NCBI GenBank assembly: GCA_044870185.1
Contig: JBIOYL010000188.1
Span: 1-51,172, forward strand
Direction of reading: 5' to 3'
Length of the DNA stretch: 51,172 nt
Origin: JBIOYL01 sp044870185
GTDB lineage: Bacteria > Actinomycetota > CALGFH01
This document shows positions 39,036-48,800 of this stretch, piece after piece. Position 1 is the first letter of the stretch. Each line of letters opens with the position of its first letter. The notes under the pieces were generated by a model. That model had not been told where the DNA came from and did not search any database. It worked only from the letters and a program-made list of their open reading frames with translations. The position numbers and the translations under genes are program-made.

Positions 39036-39931
39036 CGCCGGTCCTCCTGGTGTCCTGGCTGCGGGGCGAGGAAACGGTTCTGTGTGCCCGGCATCGACAG
39101 CGACCGGACCCACCACAGCAGCAGCACGATCACGCCGAGCAGGACGGACAGCAGGATGGTGCCGAAGGTGGTGCGGTAGGCGCGCATGAGGTGCGGGCTG
39201 GCGATGCCGAGCAGGATCGCCCCGCCCAGCGCCCACATCAGGAACTTCAGCTCGAACCGCGACTTGGCCCTGCTCTTGGTGACTTCCTGCCGTCCGGCGA
39301 CCTCCTCGGCGGCGGTCTCGGCGATGGCGACCAGGGCCTCGCCGAGCTTTTCGCCCTGCGAGGTGGCGTGCTCGATGAGGGTGACCACTACCTGGTCGGC
39401 GATGTGGTCGCCGAGGTCGTCGGCGAAGGCGCGCAGCGCCTCCTCCAGGTCCCATCCGGCGCGGATGCGTCCGGCCAGATCGGCCACCTCCGTGGCGATC
39501 GCCTTGGGTGCCTTGTCGGCCGTCTTGAGGATCGACTCGCGCAGGCCGCTTCCCACGTCGTCCTGGTCGCGCATCTGCCGGGCCCAGAACTCGACCGCTT
39601 CGATGCGGGCGGCTCCGGCCTTTTCCATCTTGGCCCCGGCCAGCAGCCACGGCAGGCCGATGACCGCCAGCCCGGCGAGGGCTCCGGCGAGGAACACGCC
39701 CGACAGCAGCCACCCGGCGAGCGCGACGGCGGCGGCGATGCCGAGCCGGGTGCGGTGGCGCTGCTGGTCGCGGCGGGTCCGGCCGGTGCCGTACCAGATC
39801 CGGTTGACCAGCCGCCGGGTCCGCGATACCGGGGCCGGCGGCTTGGCGGTGCCGATCAGCGCGACGACGGCGAGCCCGGTGCTGAGCACCAGGCCGAAGC
39901 CGATGAGGGTGGCCAGGATGCGCAGGTTCAT
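39032..39931 (-). CDS. tadB: TadB-like inner membrane platform protein
   Basis: 299 residues, ATGA overlaps at both ends. N-terminal helices (LATLIGFGLVLSTGLAVVALIG), F-domain with EFWARQMRDQDDVGSGLRESI and VVTLIEHATSQGEKLGEALVAIAE, and C-terminal helices (ILLSVLLGVIVLLLWWV). Pairs with TadC. Confidence 0.9.
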   Translation of the reverse strand: MNLRILATLIGFGLVLSTGLAVVALIGTAKPPAPVSRTRRLVNRIWYGTGRTRRDQQRHRTRLGIAAAVALAGWLLSGVFLAGALAGLAVIGLPWLLAGAKMEKAGAARIEAVEFWARQMRDQDDVGSGLRESILKTADKAPKAIATEVADLAGRIRAGWDLEEALRAFADDLGDHIADQVVVTLIEHATSQGEKLGEALVAIAETAAEEVAGRQEVTKSRAKSRFELKFLMWALGGAILLGIASPHLMRAYRTTFGTILLSVLLGVIVLLLWWVRSLSMPGTQNRFLAPQPGHQEDRR

Positions 39932-41454
39932 GACGGCCGCCTGCGCAGTTTGCGGTCCAGGGGCCGGCCCCACTGTCCCTGGCCACGATGCTGGACCAGC
40001 TGCGCGGTGTCGTAGCCGACCAGTTGCAGCGCCTCGGCGAGCCGGTCCGGCGGGTTGTCCGGCACGCCCCGCCCATCCGGGCCTGGCCCGAAGATCGTCG
40101 TGGTGCGCGGGCGGCCGTTGTCGCCGATCCGGTCGACCTCCACGATGTGGCTGACGAACCGGTGCCGAGTGCCGCCGAGGTTGGACTCGTCGATGATGCG
40201 CACGAACACGATCAGGTCCATGGCGTTGGCGACCTGCAGGTAGACCCGGCGTTCGCTGGCGTTGTCCTGGTCTTCGAGCGCGAGTTCGACCACGCGGTCG
40301 AACACGATCCGGGGGTCGCGGGCGTGGATGGTCGACAGGCTGCCGTTGCTGGTGCTCATCGCCTGCAGCATGGCGCCGACCTCGCGGCCGCGGACCTCGC
40401 CGACGATGAGCCGCCGGGCGTTGAGCTGCAGGCTGACCGGGATCATGTCGGAGAGCCGGATCTGGCCGGCGGGGCGGCCGTCGGGGCCCTTCTCCCCGTG
40501 GCCGTCGCGGGCTTGCATCGCCACGGCCCAGGGGTGTCGGCCGGTCTCGTGCAGGCCGAGTTCGGGGATCTCCTCCATCACCACGAACCATTCGCTGGCC
40601 GGGATCTCGTCGGCCAGCGCCCGGACCAGGGTCGTCTTACCGCTGCCGCCGACCCCGGCGACCATGATGTTGAGGTGGGCGCGCATCGCCGCGCGCAGGA
40701 AGTCGCGCATCAGCGGGTCGATCATCGCGGACTTGTCCGGGGAGATCTGGTCGAAGTTGACCAGATCGTCGAGGGTGACGCCGATGGTGCCGGGGATGCG
40801 GATGACGGCGACCGGTTCCGGGGTGACGCCGTAGACGGCGGCCAGCCGCTGGCCGCTGCCCAGTTGCACGCTCATCATCGGCCAGGCGTCGCCGAACGCC
40901 TTCTCCCCCGCGCCGCCGTTGCGGGCCAGCAGCTGCAACTTTTTGATCAGGTCGGGGTCCGTGTCGGCGATGGCGTCGAGGTATTCGATGCCGCCGTCGG
41001 TGCGCTCGATGCGTACACCGCTGTGGCCTTTGATGGTGATGTTCTCGATGTCGGTGCGCGACAGCAGCATGTGCAGCCGGCCCAGGCCCGCGAGCTCGGC
41101 GAGGACGGCCTGGATGAGGTCGTGCTCGTGGTCGGGTGAGAGCGGCTCGCCGGCGGTGCGGCGCTGGTCGACGTGCGCGCCCACGATGCGGGTGGTGGCC
41201 CGTTCCCGTTCCAGCTGTTCGCGGCTGGGTTCGAGTGTGCCTTTGGCCAGCAGCGGCGCGAGGTCGGCGCTGACCTGCCGTTGCAGTTCGCGTACCACCG
41301 TGTAGTCGAGTTCGGTGGTGGTGGGGGCCGCAGCGGCCGGGCGGCCCCCACCGGGCCTGATCGGCGGCTCGGCAGTTATCACCGTGCCGTTAACCCGTCG
41401 GGTGATCGCCTCGCGGAACGCCGCGGGCCAGGCCGGATCAATGTGGTCACTCAT
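39928..41454 (-). CDS. tadA: TadA/CpaF secretion ATPase
   Basis: 508 residues. Walker A GVGGSGKTT (267-275), the Asp box region FVVMEEIPELGLH, Walker B RLIVGEVRG (349-357) and His box TIHARDP identify the type IV/II secretion hexameric ATPase. The N-terminal ~180 residues are the usual helical and DNA/RNA-like N-domain. Energises Tad pilus assembly with TadB/TadC. Overlaps the upstream ATPase gene by 8 bp. Confidence 0.95.
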   Translation of the reverse strand: MSDHIDPAWPAAFREAITRRVNGTVITAEPPIRPGGGRPAAAAPTTTELDYTVVRELQRQVSADLAPLLAKGTLEPSREQLERERATTRIVGAHVDQRRTAGEPLSPDHEHDLIQAVLAELAGLGRLHMLLSRTDIENITIKGHSGVRIERTDGGIEYLDAIADTDPDLIKKLQLLARNGGAGEKAFGDAWPMMSVQLGSGQRLAAVYGVTPEPVAVIRIPGTIGVTLDDLVNFDQISPDKSAMIDPLMRDFLRAAMRAHLNIMVAGVGGSGKTTLVRALADEIPASEWFVVMEEIPELGLHETGRHPWAVAMQARDGHGEKGPDGRPAGQIRLSDMIPVSLQLNARRLIVGEVRGREVGAMLQAMSTSNGSLSTIHARDPRIVFDRVVELALEDQDNASERRVYLQVANAMDLIVFVRIIDESNLGGTRHRFVSHIVEVDRIGDNGRPRTTTIFGPGPDGRGVPDNPPDRLAEALQLVGYDTAQLVQHRGQGQWGRPLDRKLRRRPS

Positions 41455-42262
41455 GGGTCGCCTCCGCCGCTACGGAGTGGTGCAGCAGCGCCTGTACCTG
41501 GGCGGCGCGGTCCCGCACGGCCCGGGCAGCGCCGATGGCCGCCCGCAGCAGGCCGCGCTTGTAGAGGTTGCCGCCGAAGCTGAGCACGGCGGCTGATTTG
41601 GGGTCGTGCGGAAGCGCGGCGACGACCTCCGGGGTGAAGCCGTCGCCGCTGGTCAGATGGCGTTCGATCTCGCGCGGCTGGTAGTCGCCCTCGCCGGTGA
41701 GCAGCAGCGCCAGCGGCCGGTCCCCGGCGCCGCGCTGGCGCAGGTCGGCGCGGATGGCGGCCAGCGCATGGCTGGTGCTGGCGATCGAGGCGGCGGTGGG
41801 CCGGGCGACCACGAGCACCGCGTCGGCGCGGCGCAGGATCGGCCACGGCGCGTGCGGCGTCGTCAGTCGCCCGCAGTCGACGATGACGTCGTAGCCGGGG
41901 GCGGTGGCGGCCAGCGAGTGGAACAGCCCGGCCAGGCCCTCCCACACCGGTTCCAGGCTTGGGGCCTGCCCGGCGTGGGTCAGCCCGGGCAGTAGCCGCC
42001 GGGTCCGGCGGGGCCCGTCGAGGTCGACCAGGTTGTGCCAGAGCTGGTCTGGGGCGGTGCCGCGCAGCTCGGCGATGGCGACCGGCATGAGGCCGATGTC
42101 GCCGGGCAGGTCGACGCTGCGCAGGTAGCCGTGCCGGATGTCGCCGCCGGCCGGATCCGCCTCGGCGAGGACGACCGGGTGCGGCCACGCGAAGGTCAGC
42201 GCGAGGCCGGACACGGTGACCCCGGGCGAGCCCTTCCCCGCGATCAGTGCGATCACTGCCAT
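41447..42262 (-). CDS. TadZ/MinD-like ATPase, degenerate P-loop
   Basis: 271 residues from ATG 42262. The deviant Walker loop reads GKGSPGVTVS (9-18) and the next strand is VVLAEADPAGGDI, as in SIMIBI ATPases; VIVDCG follows in the middle. The lysine preceding threonine in typical P-loops is absent, so ATP hydrolysis may be lost. TadZ-like proteins position the pilus machine at the membrane. A 4-bp gap separates it from the upstream SAF gene. Confidence 0.82.
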   Translation of the reverse strand: MAVIALIAGKGSPGVTVSGLALTFAWPHPVVLAEADPAGGDIRHGYLRSVDLPGDIGLMPVAIAELRGTAPDQLWHNLVDLDGPRRTRRLLPGLTHAGQAPSLEPVWEGLAGLFHSLAATAPGYDVIVDCGRLTTPHAPWPILRRADAVLVVARPTAASIASTSHALAAIRADLRQRGAGDRPLALLLTGEGDYQPREIERHLTSGDGFTPEVVAALPHDPKSAAVLSFGGNLYKRGLLRAAIGAARAVRDRAAQVQALLHHSVAAEATHE

Positions 42263-42266
42263 GCCG

Positions 42267-42914
42267 TCAGCTCCCGGCCAGGGTGACCACGAGGCGGCCT
42301 TCGGCGGCCAGCCGGGCGGCGGTCGGCCCGTCGCTGTCGGCCACGGCAACCGAGATCAGGGTGTCGTTGTTGACCGCGATCGCGACGACCACGGTGGCGG
42401 GGATCTCCGGCAGGGGCGGCGGCGGGTTACCGGAGGCGCCGCTTTGCGGTGGCGCGGTGGCCACCAGGACGACCTTCGCGCCGGGCTTGAGGCCGGGCGG
42501 GACGCGGCCGGGCTTGAGCGAGATCCCGACCAGCTGCTGCCCGTCGCCGGGCAGCGCCGTCTCGGCCAGCGCCCGGTCGGTTAGCAGGGTTCCGGCGGTG
42601 AGGTTGGTCAGCGCGTACCGGCCCACGACACTGGTCTGCTTGGTGGCCGGGATCGGTGCGAGCCCGGGGTCGCTGTTGATGTAGACGGTGCGCAGGTCGG
42701 CGGCGGTGATCTGCTGGCCGATCGCGACGTCTCGGGCCAGCGCCAGAACCGGTTTCGCCTTGGCCACGCCGAGGACCAGCCCGGCGGTGGCCAGCGCGAA
42801 CACGGCCATGAGCGCGATCGCCAGGCCGAGCAGGCCACGTGAGATGCGCCGTTGCCGCACCGCCCGGACCGGGATGCTCTGCTGGGCGGTGGGGGTGGTT
42901 GACTGAAGACTCAT
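42267..42914 (-). CDS. SAF-domain pilus protein (CpaB/RcpC-like)
   Basis: 215 residues, ATGA overlap with the upstream gene. A transmembrane helix at ~27-51 (GLLGLAIALMAVFALATAGLVLGV) is followed by a SAF domain (VLALARDVAIGQQITAADLRTVY). CpaB/RcpC-type proteins anchor the Tad apparatus; in a Gram-positive they face the cell wall. C-terminal part beta-rich with a Pro-rich loop. Confidence 0.86.
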   Translation of the reverse strand: MSLQSTTPTAQQSIPVRAVRQRRISRGLLGLAIALMAVFALATAGLVLGVAKAKPVLALARDVAIGQQITAADLRTVYINSDPGLAPIPATKQTSVVGRYALTNLTAGTLLTDRALAETALPGDGQQLVGISLKPGRVPPGLKPGAKVVLVATAPPQSGASGNPPPPLPEIPATVVVAIAVNNDTLISVAVADSDGPTAARLAAEGRLVVTLAGS

Positions 42915-43822
42915 TGGGTGACCACCTGCAGCTCGTCGATCCGGACGGTTGTTTCGGTCTCGCGGGTGACCCGGAACCAGCCGCTCTGGCCGTTGCTGGC
43001 GGTCCAGGTCACCATGAACGTGGTCGTGCCGACGAGCTTGTAGCGGCCGTCGGGGCGGATGTCGCGTGAGGGCTGGGTGTAGAGGTGCCCGCACGAGGGC
43101 ATGGTGTCCTTGTCCGCCGCGGTGTACGCGCGGCCGGGCCAGGTGCAGACCTCGGCGGCGGTGCTGTCACCCATATCCCAGGTGATCTTTTCGGCGTGGG
43201 CGGTGGCGGTGACGCTGAGCCCGGGCACACTGGCGGACTTGGTGTTCGGGCCCCAGGTGTGCTCGTTGACCGTGGTGGCCAGCCACACCGGCAGGCCGAC
43301 CAGCCCGGCGCCGTTGGTCTGCGGGGAGATGATGATGTCGGGGCCGGTCAGGCGCATCAACGTCACCGCCTCGGCGGCCAGGGTGAGCGGGCCGGGCAGG
43401 CCGCCGTAGCCGGGCGGCGGGCTGGCCCGCCAGGTCAGGCCCGTCGCCGATGACCAGCCGAAGCACCAGACGTTGTAGATGTCGCCGTCGGGGTAGTTCC
43501 CGTTCCACACCGGGTCCCCGGCGGGCGGCTGCGGGTCGACGCGCTTCCAGTAGCACTTGTCGGCGGGGTTGTACCAGCCCAGGTCCTCGTCGTGGCAGGG
43601 GATTACGTTGCCGTCGGGGTCGCGGCAGACGTAGCTATTGCCGCCGCCCCCGCCGCCTCCTCCCCCGCCGCCGCCCGGGGTGCCCACGACGACGATGTAG
43701 CAGTCGCCGCCGCGCGGTGGGCAGTACACGTAGTCGGCGTGGGCCGGGCCGGCGGCGGCGATCAGACCGACCGCGGCGAGCGTGGCGGCGAAAACGGCGG
43801 CGGCGGCCCGGCGGGCTAGCAT
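42911..43822 (-). CDS. Secreted protein with poly-Gly linker and PKD-like domain
   Basis: 303 residues from ATG 43822. A signal peptide with cleavage after AHA (residue 29) is followed by YCPPRGGDCYIVVVG and a run of 12 glycines, then a Cys-rich region and a beta-sandwich domain (ITWDMGDSTAAEVC, SCGHLYT, FMVTWTASNGQSGWFRV) reminiscent of PKD domains. Exported, probably cell-wall or pilus associated. It overlaps the lipoprotein gene by 7 bp and the SAF gene by 4. Confidence 0.82.
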   Translation of the reverse strand: MLARRAAAAVFAATLAAVGLIAAAGPAHADYVYCPPRGGDCYIVVVGTPGGGGGGGGGGGGNSYVCRDPDGNVIPCHDEDLGWYNPADKCYWKRVDPQPPAGDPVWNGNYPDGDIYNVWCFGWSSATGLTWRASPPPGYGGLPGPLTLAAEAVTLMRLTGPDIIISPQTNGAGLVGLPVWLATTVNEHTWGPNTKSASVPGLSVTATAHAEKITWDMGDSTAAEVCTWPGRAYTAADKDTMPSCGHLYTQPSRDIRPDGRYKLVGTTTFMVTWTASNGQSGWFRVTRETETTVRIDELQVVTQ

Positions 43823-44403
43823 GACCGGCTCCGGTCGGCCTCCGAGGTCTCGATGTACCACTTGCCGTCGCCGTACACCTTGGCGGTGGAGACCACGACG
43901 TACTTCTTGGTCTGGTTGGGCACCCCGGCCGGGGAGCCGTCCGCCTTGACCAGCGGGTAGTTGGTGACGTCGTAGCAGTCTTCGATGGTGGCCGTGTAGG
44001 GGGCCTTCTCGGTGGAAATCTTGGTGACCTTGGCGCTCCACACCGGCCGTCCGGTGTTGTGCAGCTTGGCGTCGCGTCGCTGGCGCAGGTCGAGTACCAG
44101 CTGGGTGCGCAGCGGGTCGACGGCGAACGCCTTGAGCTGTTCGCGGGCCGCGTCGACGTCGGGCGTGGCGGCCGTCTGCAGCGCGATCAGCTTCTCGGTG
44201 AGGCCGTTGTAGACCTCCAGCGCCTTGACGGCCTCGGCCTGGTCCTTCGACGGGGCGGCGCTGGAGGCGGCGGTGCTCGGCGAGCTGGCCGGCGGTGCGG
44301 GAGTTTCGCCGTTGCAGCCGGACACCGCGACGGCGGCCAGCGCCACGGCGGTGGTGGCGAGCAGGGTACGGATACGGAGGTTACGAGCGGGGGCGGTGAT
44401 CAC
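43816..44403 (-). CDS. Predicted lipoprotein of the Tad locus
   Basis: 195 residues from GTG 44403, AAGGA ~7 nt upstream. An N-terminal hydrophobic helix ends in AVSGC (lipobox, Cys-30). A Ser/Pro-rich linker precedes a mixed domain (VYNGLTEKLIALQTAA, YTATIEDCYDVTNYPLV) resembling nuclear transport factor 2-like folds of other actinomycete lipoproteins. First gene of the pilus operon; it may help anchor or regulate the structure. Confidence 0.8.
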   Translation of the reverse strand: MITAPARNLRIRTLLATTAVALAAVAVSGCNGETPAPPASSPSTAASSAAPSKDQAEAVKALEVYNGLTEKLIALQTAATPDVDAAREQLKAFAVDPLRTQLVLDLRQRRDAKLHNTGRPVWSAKVTKISTEKAPYTATIEDCYDVTNYPLVKADGSPAGVPNQTKKYVVVSTAKVYGDGKWYIETSEADRSRSC

Positions 44404-44428
44404 CGTTATGTCCTTCCAGCCAGTGAAC

Positions 44429-44459
44429 TACAAGCGCAACTTGTACATTGCAATTTGCA
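44429..44459. promoter_or_regulatory. Two adjacent palindromes upstream of the pilus operon
   Basis: TACAAG/CTTGTA (44429-44445, 5-nt spacer) and TGCAA-N-TTGCA (44449-44459) lie 26-56 bp before the first start codon, where the promoter should be. TTGCA also forms the half-sites at 27345-27369. Confidence 0.5.
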
Positions 44460-44853
44460 GATGGTTGGAGGACTGGCAAGCTATCCCGGCCCCCCACCGG
44501 TCTTCGCGACTTGCGATCTATGGACGCCTATCGAGGCCGTGCGGTTGCTACGGCGTGCAGCAGGTCACGTGAGCGCGGCGATCGCGCAGGGCTACGTGAC
44601 ATCGGTGGCCGCCGTCGACGGCTCGCCGAGTGGGGCGCGTCGCGCTCCCTCTATCGGCGTGGGTCCGGATTGCGCATCTCATTTCGCCTCCCCCGTGGTG
44701 GTGCATCCGTCCACATGCAACAAAAGTCGCCGGATGCCCAGTGCCGCCCCCGTTGGCGGATTGATCAGCAACCTTGACCATAGCGTGAATCCCTTTTCGC
44801 GCAACAGGGTTTGCCACCCATCACCGTGCGTCAGGACAGCCAGCATCCACGAA

Positions 44854-44870
44854 CAGGCGTACTACGCCTG
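44854..44870. promoter_or_regulatory. CAGGCGTA-C-TACGCCTG palindrome
   Basis: A perfect inverted repeat with 8-bp arms and a single central base, 190 bp upstream of the prepilin peptidase. Too short a loop for an RNA hairpin, so more likely a protein-binding site. Confidence 0.45.
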
Positions 44871-45060
44871 AGCAGCTGACCGACCCACCATCGCTTGATC
44901 AGCGCTGAGTCCAATCGGGATGGTTGATGGAGATACCGGCGCAAGTCAGTGCAATTAGGAGGAAGATTCACATCCGCTGCGGTGAAGTGGTGGACGCTGC
45001 GGTGATACGCCTCCGACAATGATGATTCTTCGCATCGGCGCATCGGCACGGGGGTAGATC

Positions 45061-45837
45061 ATGACAGAGACGCAGACGACCCGCGAGGCGCGTAGCCAAA
45101 CTGCGGATTCCCGCAGCCGCTGGTGGCCCGCGCTGGCGGTAACGCCGCTGCTGCGCTGGCTGGTGGTGCGCCATTCGGTGCCCGCCGAGGCTTCGGTGCT
45201 GACCATCTGCCCGCAGTGCGGTGCGCAGCTGAGTCCTGGGCATCCGGCGGCGTGGCCGCTGGCGCGCTGCCGCTGCGGCCAGCGTCTGGGGGCCCGGCCG
45301 CTGACCGTGGAGGCCATGGTGGTGGTGCTCGCCGCCGTGCTGGTGGCCGGACCATTCACCGGATGGGAACGGGCCGCGTTCGGCTGGTGGATCGCCTGCT
45401 GGATCGTGCTGTCGTGCGTCGACCTGGCGGTGCACCGGCTGCCGACCACGCTGACCTACGCCGCGGCGGGTGGCCTGCTGGTGCTGCTGGCTGCGGCGGC
45501 GGTGGCCGCCGGGGATCCAGGGCGGCTGGCCCGGGCCGCCGCCGGCGGGGTCGGTGTGTGGCTGCTGCTGGCCGCCGGGGCGATGTTCGGCAGCAGCGGG
45601 CTGGGCGGCGGCGACGTGCGGGCCGGGTTGTCGGTAGGGATCGCGGCCGGCTGGGTGTCCTGGTTCGCCATCGTCAGTGCGGTGTTTCTGTCCGGCGTGG
45701 TCATGGCGGGGTACGGGCTGTGGCTGGTGGCTCGGCGCCGGGGAACGCTGAGGTCGGCAGCCGCGTTCGGACCGAGCATGTTCATTGGCACCTTGCTGGC
45801 CGTGCTGCTGCTGCAGGGGATGCTGCGGCACGTCTGA
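45061..45837 (+). CDS. Prepilin peptidase (A24 family)
   Basis: 258 residues. VLSCVDLAVHRLP provides the first catalytic Asp (121) and GLGGGDVR the second (GxGD, Asp-185). There are several membrane helices. The N-terminal part holds CPQCG and CRCG (C50, C53, C70, C72), the cytoplasmic zinc loop typical of bifunctional prepilin peptidases. It should cleave and possibly methylate the pilin (37916-38125) and TadE-like proteins. Divergent from the pilus operon and convergent with dnaE2. Confidence 0.93.
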   Translation: MTETQTTREARSQTADSRSRWWPALAVTPLLRWLVVRHSVPAEASVLTICPQCGAQLSPGHPAAWPLARCRCGQRLGARPLTVEAMVVVLAAVLVAGPFTGWERAAFGWWIACWIVLSCVDLAVHRLPTTLTYAAAGGLLVLLAAAAVAAGDPGRLARAAAGGVGVWLLLAAGAMFGSSGLGGGDVRAGLSVGIAAGWVSWFAIVSAVFLSGVVMAGYGLWLVARRRGTLRSAAAFGPSMFIGTLLAVLLLQGMLRHV

Positions 45838-45875
45838 TCGCGCCGGACAGGAGGAGATGCGACGGCGGGGTGCGG

Positions 45876-48800
45876 TCAGCGGAAGTCGCGGCTGGCCACG
45901 GTGGTGGCGATCGGCAGCGCCTGCAGGTGCTCGGCGACGAGGTTGACCACACCGGATGCCGACTGCAGCGTCCCCCGGATAATCAGCGCGGGGCTGGCCT
46001 TGGCGACCTGACGGAACCTGATCCACGCGCCCTGGGAGACCACGACGTTGAGGATGCCCGTCTCGTCCTCGAGGCTGAGGAACGTCACGCCGCGGGCGGT
46101 GGCCGGGCGTTGCCGGTGCGTGACCAGCCCGCCGACCAGGACGCGGGTCTTGTCCGGCACGCCGGACAGGCGTACCACCTGCAGGGCACCGGCCGCGTCC
46201 AGCCGCGCCCGCACCAGCTCGATCGGGTGGCTGTCCGGGGACAGGCCGGTGGCCACGACGTCGGCGACGAGCAGGTCGACGTCGGTCATGCCGGGCAGGG
46301 TCGGGGCGTGCAGTCCGCCGACGGTGCCCGGCAGCCGGTCGGGGGTGTCGCGCACGGCGGCGCCGGCGGCCCACAGTGCCTCGCGGCGGCCCAGCCCGAA
46401 CACGGCGAAGGCGTCGGCGGTGGCGAGGTACTCCAGCTGGCCGACGGTCAGCCCGCAGCGGCGGGCCAGGTCGCTCATGCTGGTGTATGGACCGCCCGCG
46501 TCGCGTTCGGCCACGATGCGCAGCGCGGTCTCCTCGGAGATGCTGTCGACCTGATCCAGGCCGAGGCGTACCGCCGGGCCGCCCAGTCCCCATTCGTGGG
46601 GTTTCTCGCCGGGCGCCGAACCCCACCGGGTCGACGCCGTGGACTCCAGGGTGGCCTTGGCGCCGGAGGCGTTGATGCAGGGCCGGTGGACCTGCACGCC
46701 GTGGCGGCGGGCGTCGTCGACGAGCGACTGCGGGTTGTAGAACCCCATCGGCTGCGCTTTGAGCAGCGCGGCCAGGAATGGGCCCGGGTGGTAGCGCTTG
46801 AGCCATGCCGAGGCGTAGACCAGGTAGGCGAAGCTCATCGCGTGTGACTCCGGGAAGCCATAGTTGGCGAACGCGGCCAGCTTGAGGAAGATGTCGTCGG
46901 CGACCTCACCGGTGATGCCGTTGGCGTGCATGCCCTGGTAGAGCCGGTCTTTGAGCGCGTCCATCTTGGCCGCGCTGCGTTTGGAGCCCATCGCCCGGCG
47001 CAGCTGGTCGGCCTCGGCCGGGGTGAACCCGGCGACGTCGATGGCCAGCTGCATCATCTGCTCCTGCCATAGCGGCACGCCCAGGGTTTTCTCCAGGCTG
47101 TTGCGCATCAGCGGGTGGCCGTAGGTCGGCTCCTCCAGGCCGTTGCGGCGGCGGATGTACGGGTGCACCGAGCCGCCCTGGATCGGGCCGGGCCGGATCA
47201 GCCCGACTTCAACCACCAGGTCGTAGAAGGTGCGCGGCTTGAGCCGGGGCAGCGTGGACATCTGGGCGCGGCTTTCGACCTGGAACACCCCGACCGAATC
47301 CGCGCGGCACAGCATCGCGTAGACCTCCGGGTCGCCGCAGTCGAGGTCACCGAGGTCCAGCTCCTGGCCCAGGAAGTCGAACGCGTAGTGCAGGGCGCTG
47401 AGCATCCCCAGGCCGAGCAGGTCGAACTTGGTCAGCCCGGCGTCGGCCGCGGAGTCCTTGTCCCACTGCAAGACGGTGCGCTTGTCCATCCGGGCGTGTT
47501 CGACCGGGCACACCTCGGCGACCTCGCGGTGGCAGATCACCATGCCACCGGAGTGGATGCCCAGGTGCCGGGGCGCGTCCAGCAGCGCCCGCGCGTAGGT
47601 GACCACCTGCGCGGGGATGCCCTCGGCGGCGTCGTCGGAGATGTCCGACCACCGGTCGAGCTGCTTGGACCAGGCGTCCTGCTGGCCGGGCGAGTAGCCG
47701 AAGGCGCGGGCGACGTCGCGGACCGCCGAGCGGGGCCGGTAGGTGATGACGTTGGCGACCAGGGCGCTGTGGCGGCGGCCGTGCTTGTCGTAGACGTACT
47801 GGATGACCTCCTCGCGGCGGTCGGACTCGATGTCGACATCGATGTCGGGTGGCCCGTCGCGTTCGGGGGCGAGGAACCGCTCGAACAGCAGCCGCTGGGC
47901 CACCGGGTCGACGTTGGTGATCCGCAGCGCGTAGCAGACCGCGCTGTTGGCGGCGCTGCCGCGGCCCTGGCAGTAGATGTTGGCCTCGCGGCAGAACCGC
48001 ACAATGTCCCACACGACCAGGAAGTAGCCGGGAAACTTCAGCTCCTCGATCATCGCCAGTTCCCGGTCGATCTGGGCCCAGGCGTCCGGGTGGGCCTGCC
48101 TCGGGCCGTAGCGGCGCTGGGCGCCTTCGTAGGTCAGGTGGCGCAGCCAGGTCGCCTCGGTGTGCCCGGCCGGGACATCGAACGGCGGCAGTTCAGGGGC
48201 GATCAGGCCGAGGTCGAAGGCGCACTCCTGGCCAAGGCGGGCGGCGTGGGCGACCGCGCCCGGGTAGTCGGCGAACCGGGCGGCCTGCTCGGCACCGGAA
48301 CGCAGGTGCGCGGTGCCGGCGGCGGGAAGGTACGGGTCCAGGTCGTCCAGTGAGGACCGCGCCCGCACCGCGGCGACCACCGCGGCGAGCCGGGCCCGGG
48401 CGGGCGCGTCATAGTGCACGTTGCCGGTGGCCACCACCGGCAGACGGACGGCGGCGGCGAGATCGGCGAGGGCGTCGTTGCGGTCGCCGTCGGCCGGGCT
48501 GCCGTGGTCGATCAGCTCGACGGCCACGTTGTCGGCGCCGAACAGGGCGGTCAGCCGGTCGAGCTCGCGGCGGGCGGCGTCTGGCCCGCCAGAGAGCAGG
48601 GCGGCGGGGACAGTGCCTTTGCGGCAGCCGGTCAGCGCCACCACATGCCCGGCCAGCCCGGCCGCCATCGCCTCCAGGTCGTAGACCGGGCGGCCTTTCT
48701 CCCCGCCTGCCAGGTGCGCGGTGGACAACATCCCGGCGAGCCGGTGGTAGCCCTCCTGCCCGCGGGCCAACAGCAGCAGGTGCTGGCCGGCTGGGTCGGG

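Larger units (their letters stand above)
44404..45060. other. 657-bp divergent control region of the pilus genes
   Basis: No supported gene; short frames here (for example 44548-44817 on the minus strand) lack ribosome binding sites and typical codon bias. It separates the leftward pilus operon from the rightward prepilin peptidase and contains three palindromes annotated separately, a GTCACGT/ACGTGAC pair (44564-44600), two TTGATCAGC copies (44761 and 44895), and an orphan AGGAGG at 44957-44962 not followed by an open frame. Confidence 0.6.

Noticed and set aside
38163..40076. 637-aa frame as one protein
   Set aside because: Only the part from 39035 encodes TadC; the N-terminal extension is an out-of-frame reading of tadB.
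44548..44817. 89-aa minus-strand gene in the pilus control region
   Set aside because: No ribosome binding site, atypical composition and no homology-like pattern; the region is better read as regulatory.
45123..46847. 574-aa frame overlapping the prepilin peptidase and dnaE2
   Set aside because: It runs through both real genes in a wrong frame or strand and shows no recognisable domain.
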